Origin: Celeribacter ethanolicus
GTDB taxonomy: Bacteria; Pseudomonadota; Alphaproteobacteria; Rhodobacterales; Rhodobacteraceae
Length of the DNA stretch: 64,000 nt
Direction: 5' to 3'
Assembly: GCF_001550095.1 (NCBI RefSeq)
Contig: NZ_LRUC01000006.1
Location: 1-64,000, forward strand
Shown: positions 27,878 to 35,502 of the stretch, piece after piece
Layout of the letters: every line of letters begins with the position of its first letter
Numbering within the stretch: the first letter of the stretch is position 1
Made by a program: the position numbers and the translations under genes
The notes under the pieces: generated by a model
Database searches by the model: none
Seen by the model: only the letters and a program-made list of their open reading frames with translations
What the model was told of the DNA's origin: nothing

Positions 27878-28315
27878 TCATCCTTCCCTGTGCCCAAGCC
27901 CGATGGCGGCCAGCCCGGCCCTTGCACAGATGTCATCTTGTTCCGCCGAGGCACCGGACACGCCAATGCCGCCGATCAGCTCGTCTTCCACGCGGATCGG
28001 CACCCCGCCCGGAAAGGCCGCGATATTCGGCTGCCCGGTGATCCCCGAAAGCACGGCCGGTTCCCCGGACAGGGCTTGGTAAAGCTCACCGGACGGCAGG
28101 CCGAACCCCGCCGCCGTATAGGCCTTGTCCCGGGCAATCTGACCCGAGGGCAGAAAGGCCCCGTCCCCGCGCAGAAACGCGATCTCTCGCCCGCCTGCAT
28201 CCACGACACTGGCGTTGACGGCCACGGCCAACTCTTCGGCGCGGGTCACGGCCGCGCGCACCGCCTCGAATGCGGCCATGGCGGTCAATCTGCGGCTGGG
28301 ACGGGTCGCCTCCAT
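27878..28315 (-). CDS. GlcG/HbpS-like (DUF336) protein of the meta operon
   Basis: A 145-residue single-domain protein. Seen: VRAAVTRAEELAVAVNASVV, DAGGREIAFLRGDGAFLPS, ARDKAYTAAGFGLPSGELYQ and GGVPIRVEDELIGGIGVSGA, the pattern of the GlcG/HbpS family. HbpS of Streptomyces binds haem; the role of homologues in aromatic operons is not settled, though they are often seen next to extradiol dioxygenases. It lies between catechol 2,3-dioxygenase and the dehydrogenase with almost no spacing. Confidence 0.8.
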   Translation of the reverse strand: MEATRPSRRLTAMAAFEAVRAAVTRAEELAVAVNASVVDAGGREIAFLRGDGAFLPSGQIARDKAYTAAGFGLPSGELYQALSGEPAVLSGITGQPNIAAFPGGVPIRVEDELIGGIGVSGASAEQDDICARAGLAAIGLGHREG

Positions 28316-28316
28316 G

Positions 28317-29237
28317 TCAGGTCACCACCGACAGGAAGGCGTCGTTCATCTGGCGCTCGTAGTAGAAAATCCCGCGGCCCACGTGATTGCCGTCCCAGAC
28401 CCGCGTCGGGTGATCCTTGTAGGCGGTATAGCCACCACAGAAGACCTCGTTGCGGTTGCCCGACGGATCGAAGAAATAGATCGTCTGTCCGCGCGTGATC
28501 CCGTGGCGGGTCGGTCCGATGTCGCGGGAAATGTCGTAGCGCGTCATCACGTCGGCGGCGTGGCCGATATCGCTCCAGTCTTCGAGAAAGAAGGCGACAT
28601 GGTGCAGCTTGCCCGGCTCCGGGTGGTTCACGAAGGCGATGTCATGCGCCTTGTTCGACACGGTCATCCAGATCGCCAGCGTGCCATCCGGCAGGTCGAC
28701 GCGCTCCGGAATGTGGAAATCGAGCACCTCGGTGAAGAACTTTTCCACCTCCGGCAGGTTCGGCCCGTAAAGCAGGCAATGGTCCAGCCGCTGGGCGCGC
28801 ATGCCGCGCGGCTCGTCTTTCCAGACATAGGGATTGTGGGTCTCGGGCGCGGTCTCGGACAGCTCCATATCGGCATAGATGTCAATGCGATGGCCAGAGG
28901 GGATCATGAAGGAGATCCGTTTGCCGGTGCCCGGCATTTCGCCTTCTGCCACATCGGTCACGTCGACGCCGTACTCCTCAATCCGCTTGCGGAACCCGTC
29001 GACGGCCTCCTGCCCGTCGGCCTTGAAAGCGAAGAAGTCGATACCGGCGCTGTCGGCCTCGCGCAGCACGACCGAGTGGCGATGGAATTCATCAAAGGCC
29101 TTCAGGTAGACGCGGCCATCGGCTTCCTGAGAGACGAAATCGAGACCGATCCGGTCGCGATAATGGGTGATGGCTTCGTCCATATCCAGCACTCGGAGCT
29201 GGATGATCCCTGGACGCAAAAGTCCTTCTTGAGACAT
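28317..29237 (-). CDS. Catechol 2,3-dioxygenase (extradiol, vicinal oxygen chelate family)
   Basis: A 306-residue Fe(II) dioxygenase that opens catechol next to the hydroxyl pair, giving 2-hydroxymuconic semialdehyde. It has two VOC modules: the N-terminal one starts IIQLRVLDMDEAITHYRD; the C-terminal one carries the iron ligands His in AQRLDHCLLYGPN, His in PGKLHHVAFFLEDW and Glu in FDPSGNRNEVFCGGY. Length and motifs match XylE/DmpB-type enzymes. It follows the ferredoxin gene, as in classical meta operons where ferredoxin re-reduces the iron. No upstream hydroxylase is in the window. Confidence 0.93.
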   Translation of the reverse strand: MSQEGLLRPGIIQLRVLDMDEAITHYRDRIGLDFVSQEADGRVYLKAFDEFHRHSVVLREADSAGIDFFAFKADGQEAVDGFRKRIEEYGVDVTDVAEGEMPGTGKRISFMIPSGHRIDIYADMELSETAPETHNPYVWKDEPRGMRAQRLDHCLLYGPNLPEVEKFFTEVLDFHIPERVDLPDGTLAIWMTVSNKAHDIAFVNHPEPGKLHHVAFFLEDWSDIGHAADVMTRYDISRDIGPTRHGITRGQTIYFFDPSGNRNEVFCGGYTAYKDHPTRVWDGNHVGRGIFYYERQMNDAFLSVVT

Positions 29238-29272
29238 AGGTTTTCCTCCTCTGACACCTATAAATTTGACGA

Positions 29273-29620
29273 TCAGTCGCCGTTTTCGACCGGGCGGCGG
29301 GGGCCGAGAAAGGCGGGTTCGAGTTCAAGGTCGCTGCGCGGCGAGATCCGGCAGGCCAGCGCATAGCCTTCGGCGGCCTCCTCCTCCGTGACATGGGTGC
29401 GGCTCGATTTCTCGGCCGTGTAACTCCCCTTGGTGACCTTCACGCGGCAGGCGCCACAGCCACCTTTGCGACACCCGACCCGCACCGGGCGCGGGTTGGG
29501 GAAATGGATTTTTTGTTCCATGGCCATCAGGACCTTCTGGTCCTCGGCGCACAGGATATCGGTCTCGCATCCTTTGAACCGGATGCTGTGCAGGGCCGAA
29601 AGCGGGCTTCCGTCTGGCAT
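29273..29620 (-). CDS. Plant-type [2Fe-2S] ferredoxin (XylT/DmpQ-like)
   Basis: A 115-residue ferredoxin. The cluster ligands are in VGCRKGGCGACRVKVTKGSY (Cys-x4-Cys-x2-Cys) with the fourth Cys in YALACRISPRSD. In meta pathways such ferredoxins reactivate catechol 2,3-dioxygenase after oxidation of its iron. The ATG at 29620 has a Shine-Dalgarno (GGAGGAG). First gene of the minus-strand operon running to the ABM gene; the shared palindromic operator lies 60-90 bases upstream. Confidence 0.88.
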   Translation of the reverse strand: MPDGSPLSALHSIRFKGCETDILCAEDQKVLMAMEQKIHFPNPRPVRVGCRKGGCGACRVKVTKGSYTAEKSSRTHVTEEEAAEGYALACRISPRSDLELEPAFLGPRRPVENGD

Positions 29621-29812
29621 TGATGTCTCCTCCTCGGCGCGTCCTCCACACGCTTCGTGGTCTGGATCATGGTGAGAATTAATCGTTGCTGTCAAATAAA
29701 AACGATATTTTTTTCTCGATTGACAAACGAACCCGGGATATCACCACATCACTCAGGCGGAATGTGACCACGGGAAAGCCCTTGCGATCTGGCCTGGAGG
29801 AGGAGGAGAACC
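29621..29812. promoter_or_regulatory. Divergent promoter region between ferredoxin and the small ORF
   Basis: About 190 bases. The half near the ferredoxin gene holds the operator described separately. The plus-strand half has a TTGACA (29720-29725) and ends in the purine-rich GGAGGAGGAGGAGAACC before the small ORF. I could not assign a -10 box with confidence. Confidence 0.4.
29682..29706. promoter_or_regulatory. 25-bp palindromic operator, site 2 (meta-pathway operon)
   Basis: Arms ATCGTT (29682-29687) and AACGAT (29701-29706) match site 1 at 21214-21238 in span and share the right half, GTCAAA(A)TAAAAACGAT, plus a following T-run. On the minus strand a perfect TTGACA (29695-29690) is embedded and is a good -35 candidate for the operon, so a bound repressor would block RNA polymerase. 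Confidence 0.65.
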
Positions 29813-29971
29813 ATGGATTTTTCTTTGAATTACAACGAAAAGCGTCAGGGGCGTCCGATCTGTTGCGGCCCCTGGCGCAGGCTGTGCGCTCACGGGGGCG
29901 GCCAAATTGACGCAGGGCTTTCACGGCCTTTGTCTCAGGGTCTTTCACAGCACATCGGAGGTGGCCAATGA
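29813..29971 (+). CDS. 52-residue ORF coupled to the redoxin gene (leader peptide or gene remnant)
   Basis: ATG at 29813 follows a very strong Shine-Dalgarno (GGAGGAGGAGGAG), and the stop TGA overlaps the next gene's ATG as ATGA at 29968-29971. The peptide begins MDFSLNYNEKRQGRP and ends in LSQHIGGGQ; it has no family I recognise. The MDFSL start resembles the opening of acyl-CoA dehydrogenases, so it may be the scar of a deleted gene whose start and stop signals remain. Equally it could be a short coupling peptide. Translation is likely from the signals; function unknown. Confidence 0.4.
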   Translation: MDFSLNYNEKRQGRPICCGPWRRLCAHGGGQIDAGLSRPLSQGLSQHIGGGQ

Positions 29972-30495
29972 CACAATCTGCTGGCCGTCTGATTCCGGGC
30001 ACCCCGGCGCCCGCGCTGCGGTTCGATACATTCCGGCACGGTATTTGCGACATCGCAGAGGGTGCGCCTCCGGGCGGAACGCTTGTGGCGTTTCACCGCG
30101 GGTCGCATTGCAAATGGTCCCGGCTGCAACTCAAGGAGCTCGATGACCGGATCGGCGATTTCGCCATCCGGGGTGTGCGGGTCTTTGCCGTCGGCTGTGA
30201 AACCCAGGCGGATACGGCTGCGCTTCAGGAAAAGATGCAGTTGATCCGCCTGCCGCTTGGCTATGGTCTCGATCCGGAAAGCCTCGCACGGGACTGGGGG
30301 CTCCATATCACCCGCAACAGCTCCGAAGAGGGGGCGCCGCCGATTCACATCGAACCGGCTCAGGTTTGGGTCAAGGCGGATGGCACCATCGGTCTCTCTA
30401 CGGTTCAAAGCGGTCCCAGCCTCTGGCCCGACGCGACCAATCTGGTGCGGGCCATCGACAACACGATGAAATTCCCGGAACGCGGGCAAGGGTGA
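29968..30495 (+). CDS. Redoxin/AhpC-TSA-like thioredoxin-fold protein
   Basis: A 175-residue protein with thioredoxin-fold order: TPAPALRFDTF, then GTLVAFHRGSHCKWSRLQLK where a single Cys sits at the peroxidatic position (HRGxxCxx), then FAIRGVRVFAVGCETQADTA. The second active-site Cys is replaced (CKWS rather than CPxC), so it would be a one-Cys type at this site; other Cys residues are at ~21 and ~77. Family role: reduction of peroxides with thiol help. It follows the small ORF by ATGA overlap, convergent with tonB. Confidence 0.65.
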   Translation: MTQSAGRLIPGTPAPALRFDTFRHGICDIAEGAPPGGTLVAFHRGSHCKWSRLQLKELDDRIGDFAIRGVRVFAVGCETQADTAALQEKMQLIRLPLGYGLDPESLARDWGLHITRNSSEEGAPPIHIEPAQVWVKADGTIGLSTVQSGPSLWPDATNLVRAIDNTMKFPERGQG

Positions 30496-30501
30496 TTTCG
30501 G

Positions 30502-30525
30502 GTCAGGGGGGGACGCCCCTCTGAC
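30502..30525. terminator. Hairpin between convergent redoxin and tonB genes
   Basis: GTCAGGGGGG pairs with CCCCTCTGAC around a short loop, with one mismatch. It sits in the 41-base gap between two convergent genes, so it may stop transcription from both sides. No U-tract is seen on either strand, so this is weak. Confidence 0.4.
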
Positions 30526-30536
30526 GTGCGGTCTCC

Positions 30537-31337
30537 TCAGCGCGGCGAAAAGCTGATCTTCAGATCGAACGTGTAGCTCGGGCGGGTCAAGCTTGCGGGG
30601 GCGGGCTTGAACTGCCCGACGCTTTGCACCGCGCGCAGCGCCGCCTGATCGAGCAGACCATTGCCGGAGGAGCGCAGCACCGAAACGCCCGACAGCGCAC
30701 CGTTACGCGCAACGGAGATTCGCAACAGGACGCTGCCCTGTGTGCCCCGCGCCTCCGAAGGGTAGCGTTTCTTGCGTTCGATGGCGGCGCGCAGAGAGCT
30801 GCCCCATTGGCTCAGGTCGCGCTGGGCCCGCCCCGGATCGACCGTCGCGGTTTGTGCTGTGCCTGCCACACCCTGCGCGCCCATTCCACCTGTCCCCGCA
30901 GCCTTCTGACCGGCGGCCTCGGCCGATTGCCGGCTTTTCGGGGGCGCGGACGCTTTGGGCGGCTCGGGGCGCGGCGGCTGTTCCGGGGCCTCAGGCGCGT
31001 CGAACGGCTCTGTCGCCACGGTCGGGGGGCTGAGGTTCACCGCCATTTTCGGGGCTTCGAGCGGCAGGGGCATCATCGCCGCAAGGTCTGGAGCGCTCTC
31101 CGTCGGTACGGGCGTCTCTTGCGCCGGGGCCGTGGCTTGCACCTCCGGGGGCGCAAAATCGTCCCATGTTTCGACAAGGCTTTCGAGCGACGCCGAAGAT
31201 GCGCTCAGGCTGACAAGCTGGCTGCCGTCTTCGCCTTGCGACTGTTGTCCGCTCGGGTCAGGTGCCCAACCGAGCAGCGCGGCATGCGCCGCGAGCGACA
31301 GGGTCAGAAAGCCGAGGATTTCCAACGCCCGGCTCAT
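30537..31337 (-). CDS. tonB: TonB-family energy transducer
   Basis: A 266-residue protein: an N-terminal membrane anchor (ALEILGFLTLSLAAHAALLG) with the His typical of TonB, a Pro-rich periplasmic spacer (PEQPPRPEPPKASAPPKSRQ), and a C-terminal domain with KKRYPSEARGTQGSVLLRIS and LDQAALRAVQSVGQFKPAPA. It passes proton-motive energy from ExbBD to an outer-membrane receptor. It overlaps the exbD copy upstream by ATGA, and is the last gene of the copper-receptor operon. Confidence 0.88.
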   Translation of the reverse strand: MSRALEILGFLTLSLAAHAALLGWAPDPSGQQSQGEDGSQLVSLSASSASLESLVETWDDFAPPEVQATAPAQETPVPTESAPDLAAMMPLPLEAPKMAVNLSPPTVATEPFDAPEAPEQPPRPEPPKASAPPKSRQSAEAAGQKAAGTGGMGAQGVAGTAQTATVDPGRAQRDLSQWGSSLRAAIERKKRYPSEARGTQGSVLLRISVARNGALSGVSVLRSSGNGLLDQAALRAVQSVGQFKPAPASLTRPSYTFDLKISFSPR

Positions 31338-31774
31338 GGCTGTCCGCGCTCCGCTGTGCCACGGCCCATGGCCACCAGATTGACCTGCTCAAACCCTGCG
31401 GCGCCAAGCTCCGGCAAAAGCTCCGCGATCAGCCGCGCGGGGGCGTCCCGGTCGGCATGGAGCAGGAGCACCGGCGCGCAAGTGTCGCCGCCACAGTCCG
31501 TCAGGCTCTCAGAAAGCGCCGCCATAAGACTTTGCCGGTCCTCGAAGGCCACATCGAGATCGCGAAAAGCCAGACGACCGTCCGGGCCGAGATACAGCGA
31601 AAGATCGCCCTCGGCCTCCTGCGCATGGGCGACATCGGGCAGGTTTACGTCGATCGGCTCCGGCTGTTGCATCTCGCCTGCGATCAGAAAGAAGATCAGC
31701 AAGAGAAACACGACGTTGATCATCGGCAGAAGCCCGACCGAAACGCGACTTTTGGGCGGAGAGGCGAATTTCAT
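31334..31774 (-). CDS. exbD: ExbD/TolR-family protein (second copy)
   Basis: A 146-residue protein with a short cytoplasmic N-terminus, one membrane helix (LPMINVVFLLLIFFLIAGEM) carrying the conserved Asn/Asp region, and a periplasmic domain (LYLGPDGRLAFRDLDVAFED). The usual PMIDVVF is here PMINVVF, so the proton-carrying Asp is replaced by Asn, whereas the first copy keeps Asp. It pairs with the ExbD encoded upstream; the two may form a heterodimer in the ExbB pentamer. Confidence 0.85.
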   Translation of the reverse strand: MKFASPPKSRVSVGLLPMINVVFLLLIFFLIAGEMQQPEPIDVNLPDVAHAQEAEGDLSLYLGPDGRLAFRDLDVAFEDRQSLMAALSESLTDCGGDTCAPVLLLHADRDAPARLIAELLPELGAAGFEQVNLVAMGRGTAERGQP

Positions 31775-31778
31775 GGCG

Positions 31779-32162
31779 CTACTCCATCACGATCAGCCGG
31801 GTGATCCCCGCGCCAGACAGGCGATCCACCGCGTCGGCCAACTGCTGCAAATCGGCGTCATGCGTGCGCAGGATCACGGGGGAATCGGGCGACGGCATCA
31901 GAGGCCGCAGCCAGCCCGACAGGTGCTCGGCAAAGACCGGCTCGCCGTTCAGGCCGATCTCGCCATTGGCATAGAGATCGACGACGCGCGGCGGCCCGTC
32001 CCAGCTTGCGGCACCGTCTCCGCCCGCCGGGTAGAGCGGCAGCACGCTTTGCGCCCCGAAGCGCGACACCAGCATGAAGAACACCAGCAAAAGGAACACC
32101 ACGTCGATCATCGGCGTGAGATCGGGGCGGCGGGGTTTGCGCGGGTGCTCGAAGGTGAACAT
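31779..32162 (-). CDS. exbD: ExbD/TolR-family protein (first copy)
   Basis: A 127-residue protein with DLTPMIDVVFLLLVFFMLVS, the intact ExbD helix with the proton-channel Asp, and a periplasmic domain ending ADAVDRLSGAGITRLIVME. It lies two bases after exbB and four bases before the second exbD. It forms the proton channel with ExbB in the inner membrane. Confidence 0.88.
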   Translation of the reverse strand: MFTFEHPRKPRRPDLTPMIDVVFLLLVFFMLVSRFGAQSVLPLYPAGGDGAASWDGPPRVVDLYANGEIGLNGEPVFAEHLSGWLRPLMPSPDSPVILRTHDADLQQLADAVDRLSGAGITRLIVME

Positions 32163-32164
32163 GA

Positions 32165-32806
32165 TCAGCGCTCCGGTCGCGGGTCGCTCAACGGGACGAA
32201 GATGCGGGTGGCGATGTCTTCCATGTCATGGCGCAGCCCGTCGATCACCGTCTCGAACCATGTCAGCGCGACCTGCGCCGGGATCGCGACGGCCATGCCC
32301 GCCGCCGTGGTCAGCAGCGCCTCCCAGATGCCGCCCGCCAATTGCGCGGGATCGGCGCGCGCACCTGCGGCCTGAAGCGCCTGAAACGCGGCGATCATGC
32401 CGAGAACCGTGCCCAGAAGGCCCAGAAGCGGCCCGATCGTGGCCGCGAGTTCCAGCCCGCGCAGCCCGGTCGCGGCCCGTTTCAAAAGCCCGCGGGCGAG
32501 GCGTTCGACCTCTTCGCGCGCCAGCTCGTCCGGCAGATGTTCGGCACCCTGCACCTCCATGGCGCGATGCGCGAGCCGCGCCCGCAGGCTGCGACGCCCG
32601 GCCAGACGGCTGCGGGCGGTCTCGGTCTCGCCCCGCTGCCAAAGCGTGACGGCTTCTTCGGTGTGGCGCCCGCCCGACCAGATGCCGGAGCGCAAGAGGT
32701 CCCAGACTTTCCACAGGATCAGCGCCAGAGTGGCCACAGACAGGACGGCAATGGCCCAGATTGCGGGGCCGCCGGAGATCAGGAAATCGAGAGTGTCAGA
32801 GGGCAT
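32165..32806 (-). CDS. exbB: ExbB/TolQ/MotA-family proton channel protein
   Basis: About 213 residues with three membrane helices: PAIWAIAVLSVATLALILWK near the N-terminus, GLELAATIGPLLGLLGTVLG with the conserved TxGLLGTVxG signature, and LLTTAAGMAVAIPAQVALTW. The ATG at 32806 has GGGAGG six bases away; a start 18 bases upstream is less likely. It follows the copper receptor after a hairpin and begins the ExbB-ExbD-ExbD-TonB set. Confidence 0.9.
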   Translation of the reverse strand: MPSDTLDFLISGGPAIWAIAVLSVATLALILWKVWDLLRSGIWSGGRHTEEAVTLWQRGETETARSRLAGRRSLRARLAHRAMEVQGAEHLPDELAREEVERLARGLLKRAATGLRGLELAATIGPLLGLLGTVLGMIAAFQALQAAGARADPAQLAGGIWEALLTTAAGMAVAIPAQVALTWFETVIDGLRHDMEDIATRIFVPLSDPRPER

Positions 32807-32832
32807 CGAAGCCTCCCTTCGCATGAGAAAAC

Positions 32833-32857
32833 GGGCGCACCCCGAAGAGGTGCGCCC
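32833..32857 (-). terminator. Hairpin between the copper receptor and exbB (attenuator-like)
   Basis: GGGCGCACC (32833-32841) pairs perfectly with GGTGCGCCC (32849-32857). On the minus strand it is followed by GTTTTC. It may partly stop transcripts after the receptor gene, giving more receptor than ExbB/TonB. Confidence 0.6.
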
Positions 32858-32863
32858 ACAGGA

Positions 32864-34918
32864 TCAGAACTGCACCTGCATCGTCAGGTAGATGTTCCGG
32901 CCCGGCTCGTTCATCGTCCCGGTCGACTCGCCCAATACGGTTTCCCGGTTCAGGTGATTGGCATAGGCCTTGTCGAAGACGTTATCAATGCCGCCCATCA
33001 ACCGGACATTCTCGGCGATCTCATAGCTGCCGAACAGATCGAGCGTGGCATAGCCGGGCGTCTCGTCGGAATCGAGCACCGGGTCGATCCGGTCCTGCCC
33101 CAGAGCCCAGTTCACCCGCGCCCCCGCCTGCCAGAGATTGGCACCGTAAGTGGCGCTCAGCGATCCCATCAGCGGCGGGATCTGGCCCAGCGGTTTGTCG
33201 TCGCTCTCGTTCTCGCCATAGGTGTAGGTCATGTCGCCCGCGAAGGTCCAGGCGCCCGAGGTGACATGCCCGCCCAGTTCGACCCCTGCGATCAGCGCCG
33301 AGACATTGTCATAGGAGGTCACCGTGCCGACGGTCTGGCGCAGGATGTAATCGTCCACCTTGTCGACATAGGCCGTGGCGTTGAAACTCCAGTCGGTCTT
33401 GGCGATCTCGACGCCGAGATCGAACTGGGTGTGTTTCTCGGGTGCGATTTCCGGGTTCCCGGCCCAGATCGAGGTGCCGACCTGACGCGCCATGGCACGC
33501 TCGTTGGCATCCGCCGTGCGCACCGAACGCGACAGTCCGGTAAACAGCATGGTCTCCGCATCGAGCCGATGTTCGAACCGCACCAGCCCGCCGAAATTGT
33601 CCTCCGTCACCGCGCCGTCATAGGTCACGCCGTAGACGGTGTTGTAAACGTCGTTCGGGGTGGCGGCACCGGGATAGGTGGCATTGCCATCCGCGTCACC
33701 GATGGTCGAGCGCACATGATCGTAGCGCAGCCCGAATTTCAGCGTGTTGACCTCGGAAAGCTTGGTCTTGGTCTCGGCATAAAGCCCGGTCTGGGCGATG
33801 GTCACATCCGGCCACATCAGGGCGACAACCGTGCTCGGGTTTTCCGCCTCGATAGCCGGGATCATGCCGCGATAGGCATAGGCGACACGGTTGTTCGACT
33901 GGTAATCGACACCGATTTTCGCCGTGGTCGCCCCGAAATCGAACTGGCCTTCGATCTTGCCGCCCATCGTGTCCGAGGTGGTCGGCACGCGCATGCCCAT
34001 CGGCATCATGTTGGGACGCAGCGAATAGTTGTCCATGACGTGATCGACATTGCTGCTGTAGAGCACGCCTTCGATGCGGGTCAAAACGCCCATGTCGACA
34101 TCCGTGCCGCCGCGCAGCCGGTAGGTCATGGTCTCGGAGCTCGGGCTGTCCATGCCCGCACCGCCGAACAGCGTGTCGAGCGCCTCGTCCTTTTCGATGT
34201 CGAGCGCAAGCTCGGTGCCATCGACGGCATAGCCAAGGGTCAGTCCGGCGCTTTTCTGAGTGAAGGCGCTGCGCACCTCATCGCCATTGCCGTCGTCGTA
34301 ATTGTCGGCCTCTTTGCGTTCGCCCGAAAGCTCCGCATAGAACCCGTGGCCCAGATCGGCCGAGACCGTTCCGGCAATCGAGCGCCCGTTGCCATTGCTG
34401 TTCGCGCCTAGGATCAGATCGCCGGAGACTGGCTTGCCCTCGTCGAATTCGGGGGCGTTGCGTTCGAGTCGCACCGTGCCGCCGGAGCCGCCCGGGCCGC
34501 TCGTCACGCTGGCATAGCCGCGTTCGACGATGACCTCGTCGGCGCGATAAAACGATGCCATAGCGCTCGGCGGGTCCATGCGGTTCGGACAACCGCCATA
34601 GGTGAAGCTGCCCGCGTCGATGACGTTGAGCTGGTTCTTCTGCATGCCGCGGATGATGATGTCGATGCCGTGGCCGCCCATACGGCTGCCGGAAACGCCC
34701 GGCACGGAGGACAGAAGCGCCCCGCCATCGAGACCGGCAGGCACCGGCAAAAGAGCGGGGTCGAAAGCGTAGCTTTGCGCGCCCTGGGTGACGGGCTGCT
34801 GATCCTCGACGGAGATCGGATCGAGCACGAGGTCCGCGTCCTGGGCATAGGCCAGCGTGGAAATGGTGCTCAGCAAAAGCGCGGTCGCGCCAAGGCGCAC
34901 CGTGTGAAAGGTGGTCAT
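32864..34918 (-). CDS. TonB-dependent copper receptor (OprC/NosA type)
   Basis: A 684-residue outer-membrane barrel with signal peptide (LGATALLLSTISTLAYAQDA). The plug contains GGALLSSVPGVSGSRMGGHG, DIIIRGMQKNQLNVIDAG and GGCPNRMDPPSAMAS, the Cys/Met segment diagnostic for copper receptors of the OprC/NosA family. An extracellular Met-rich stretch NMMPMGMRVPTTSDTMGGK supports copper binding. The protein ends in LTMQVQF with a C-terminal Phe, as barrels require. It is followed by its own ExbB-ExbD-ExbD-TonB genes and preceded by a DUF2946-like gene. Confidence 0.88.
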   Translation of the reverse strand: MTTFHTVRLGATALLLSTISTLAYAQDADLVLDPISVEDQQPVTQGAQSYAFDPALLPVPAGLDGGALLSSVPGVSGSRMGGHGIDIIIRGMQKNQLNVIDAGSFTYGGCPNRMDPPSAMASFYRADEVIVERGYASVTSGPGGSGGTVRLERNAPEFDEGKPVSGDLILGANSNGNGRSIAGTVSADLGHGFYAELSGERKEADNYDDGNGDEVRSAFTQKSAGLTLGYAVDGTELALDIEKDEALDTLFGGAGMDSPSSETMTYRLRGGTDVDMGVLTRIEGVLYSSNVDHVMDNYSLRPNMMPMGMRVPTTSDTMGGKIEGQFDFGATTAKIGVDYQSNNRVAYAYRGMIPAIEAENPSTVVALMWPDVTIAQTGLYAETKTKLSEVNTLKFGLRYDHVRSTIGDADGNATYPGAATPNDVYNTVYGVTYDGAVTEDNFGGLVRFEHRLDAETMLFTGLSRSVRTADANERAMARQVGTSIWAGNPEIAPEKHTQFDLGVEIAKTDWSFNATAYVDKVDDYILRQTVGTVTSYDNVSALIAGVELGGHVTSGAWTFAGDMTYTYGENESDDKPLGQIPPLMGSLSATYGANLWQAGARVNWALGQDRIDPVLDSDETPGYATLDLFGSYEIAENVRLMGGIDNVFDKAYANHLNRETVLGESTGTMNEPGRNIYLTMQVQF

Positions 34919-35013
34919 ATCTGTGTCCCTCTGGGATTTATGAATGTGTCAGATCGTTCCGGGACGGGATGTTCCGATCCCGGTCCCAAGGCCGTTTCGG
35001 GCCATGTGAAAGC

Positions 35014-35427
35014 TCAGACAATCCGAGGGGGTGCCCGCGTCGAGCGGCTGAAATCGCGCTGGGCGATGTAGATTTGATGCGTGTCCGTGGGCGCAATCTC
35101 GGCCTTGTGGAGCCGACCTGCCGCTTCGGGCAAAAGGGTTTCGGCAACCAGAAAAGCCGCGCCGACCACACAATAGGGGCAGTCGGCCCCCTGCGATCCG
35201 TCGCCGCTGGGAACTTCGCGGACCGTCCCGGTGGCGGTGTCGAAAACGAGGGTCGCGTTGCCGCCGGGCGTGCCGCAAAGCTGGAGCAAGACCTCGGTTT
35301 CGGACAGGGTGACGCCGCTTCGGGCATCGGGGCCGAAGGCGATGGAAACCTGAACCGCCAGAAGCGCAGCGAGACACATGGCCCAGAAGCCACGCAAAAC
35401 CCGCATATTCAAGAAACCGTCCCCCAT
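35014..35427 (-). CDS. DUF2946-like small exported protein of the copper operon
   Basis: About 137 residues. The N-terminus has a hydrophobic segment (VLRGFWAMCLAALLAVQVSI), likely a signal or anchor. Mature features are LLQLCGTPGG and QGADCPYCVVGAAFLVAE, the CPYC motif typical of DUF2946, a family common beside TonB copper receptors. I chose the ATG at 35427; starts at a TTG or ATG about six to nine codons later are possible. Role unknown, but metal binding or delivery is plausible from the cysteines. Confidence 0.7.
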   Translation of the reverse strand: MGDGFLNMRVLRGFWAMCLAALLAVQVSIAFGPDARSGVTLSETEVLLQLCGTPGGNATLVFDTATGTVREVPSGDGSQGADCPYCVVGAAFLVAETLLPEAAGRLHKAEIAPTDTHQIYIAQRDFSRSTRAPPRIV

Positions 35428-35502
35428 GACATTCGTATGTTCGGAAGTCTGAACATTTGCAACTGTGAATTTGTTGCGCAGCTTGCGCGCCTGCCTGCGC
35501 AC

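Noticed and set aside
32228-34411. A 727-codon plus-strand open frame across exbB and the copper receptor
   Set aside because: Antisense artefact; the minus strand carries a signal peptide, plug motifs and the C-terminal Phe of a receptor.
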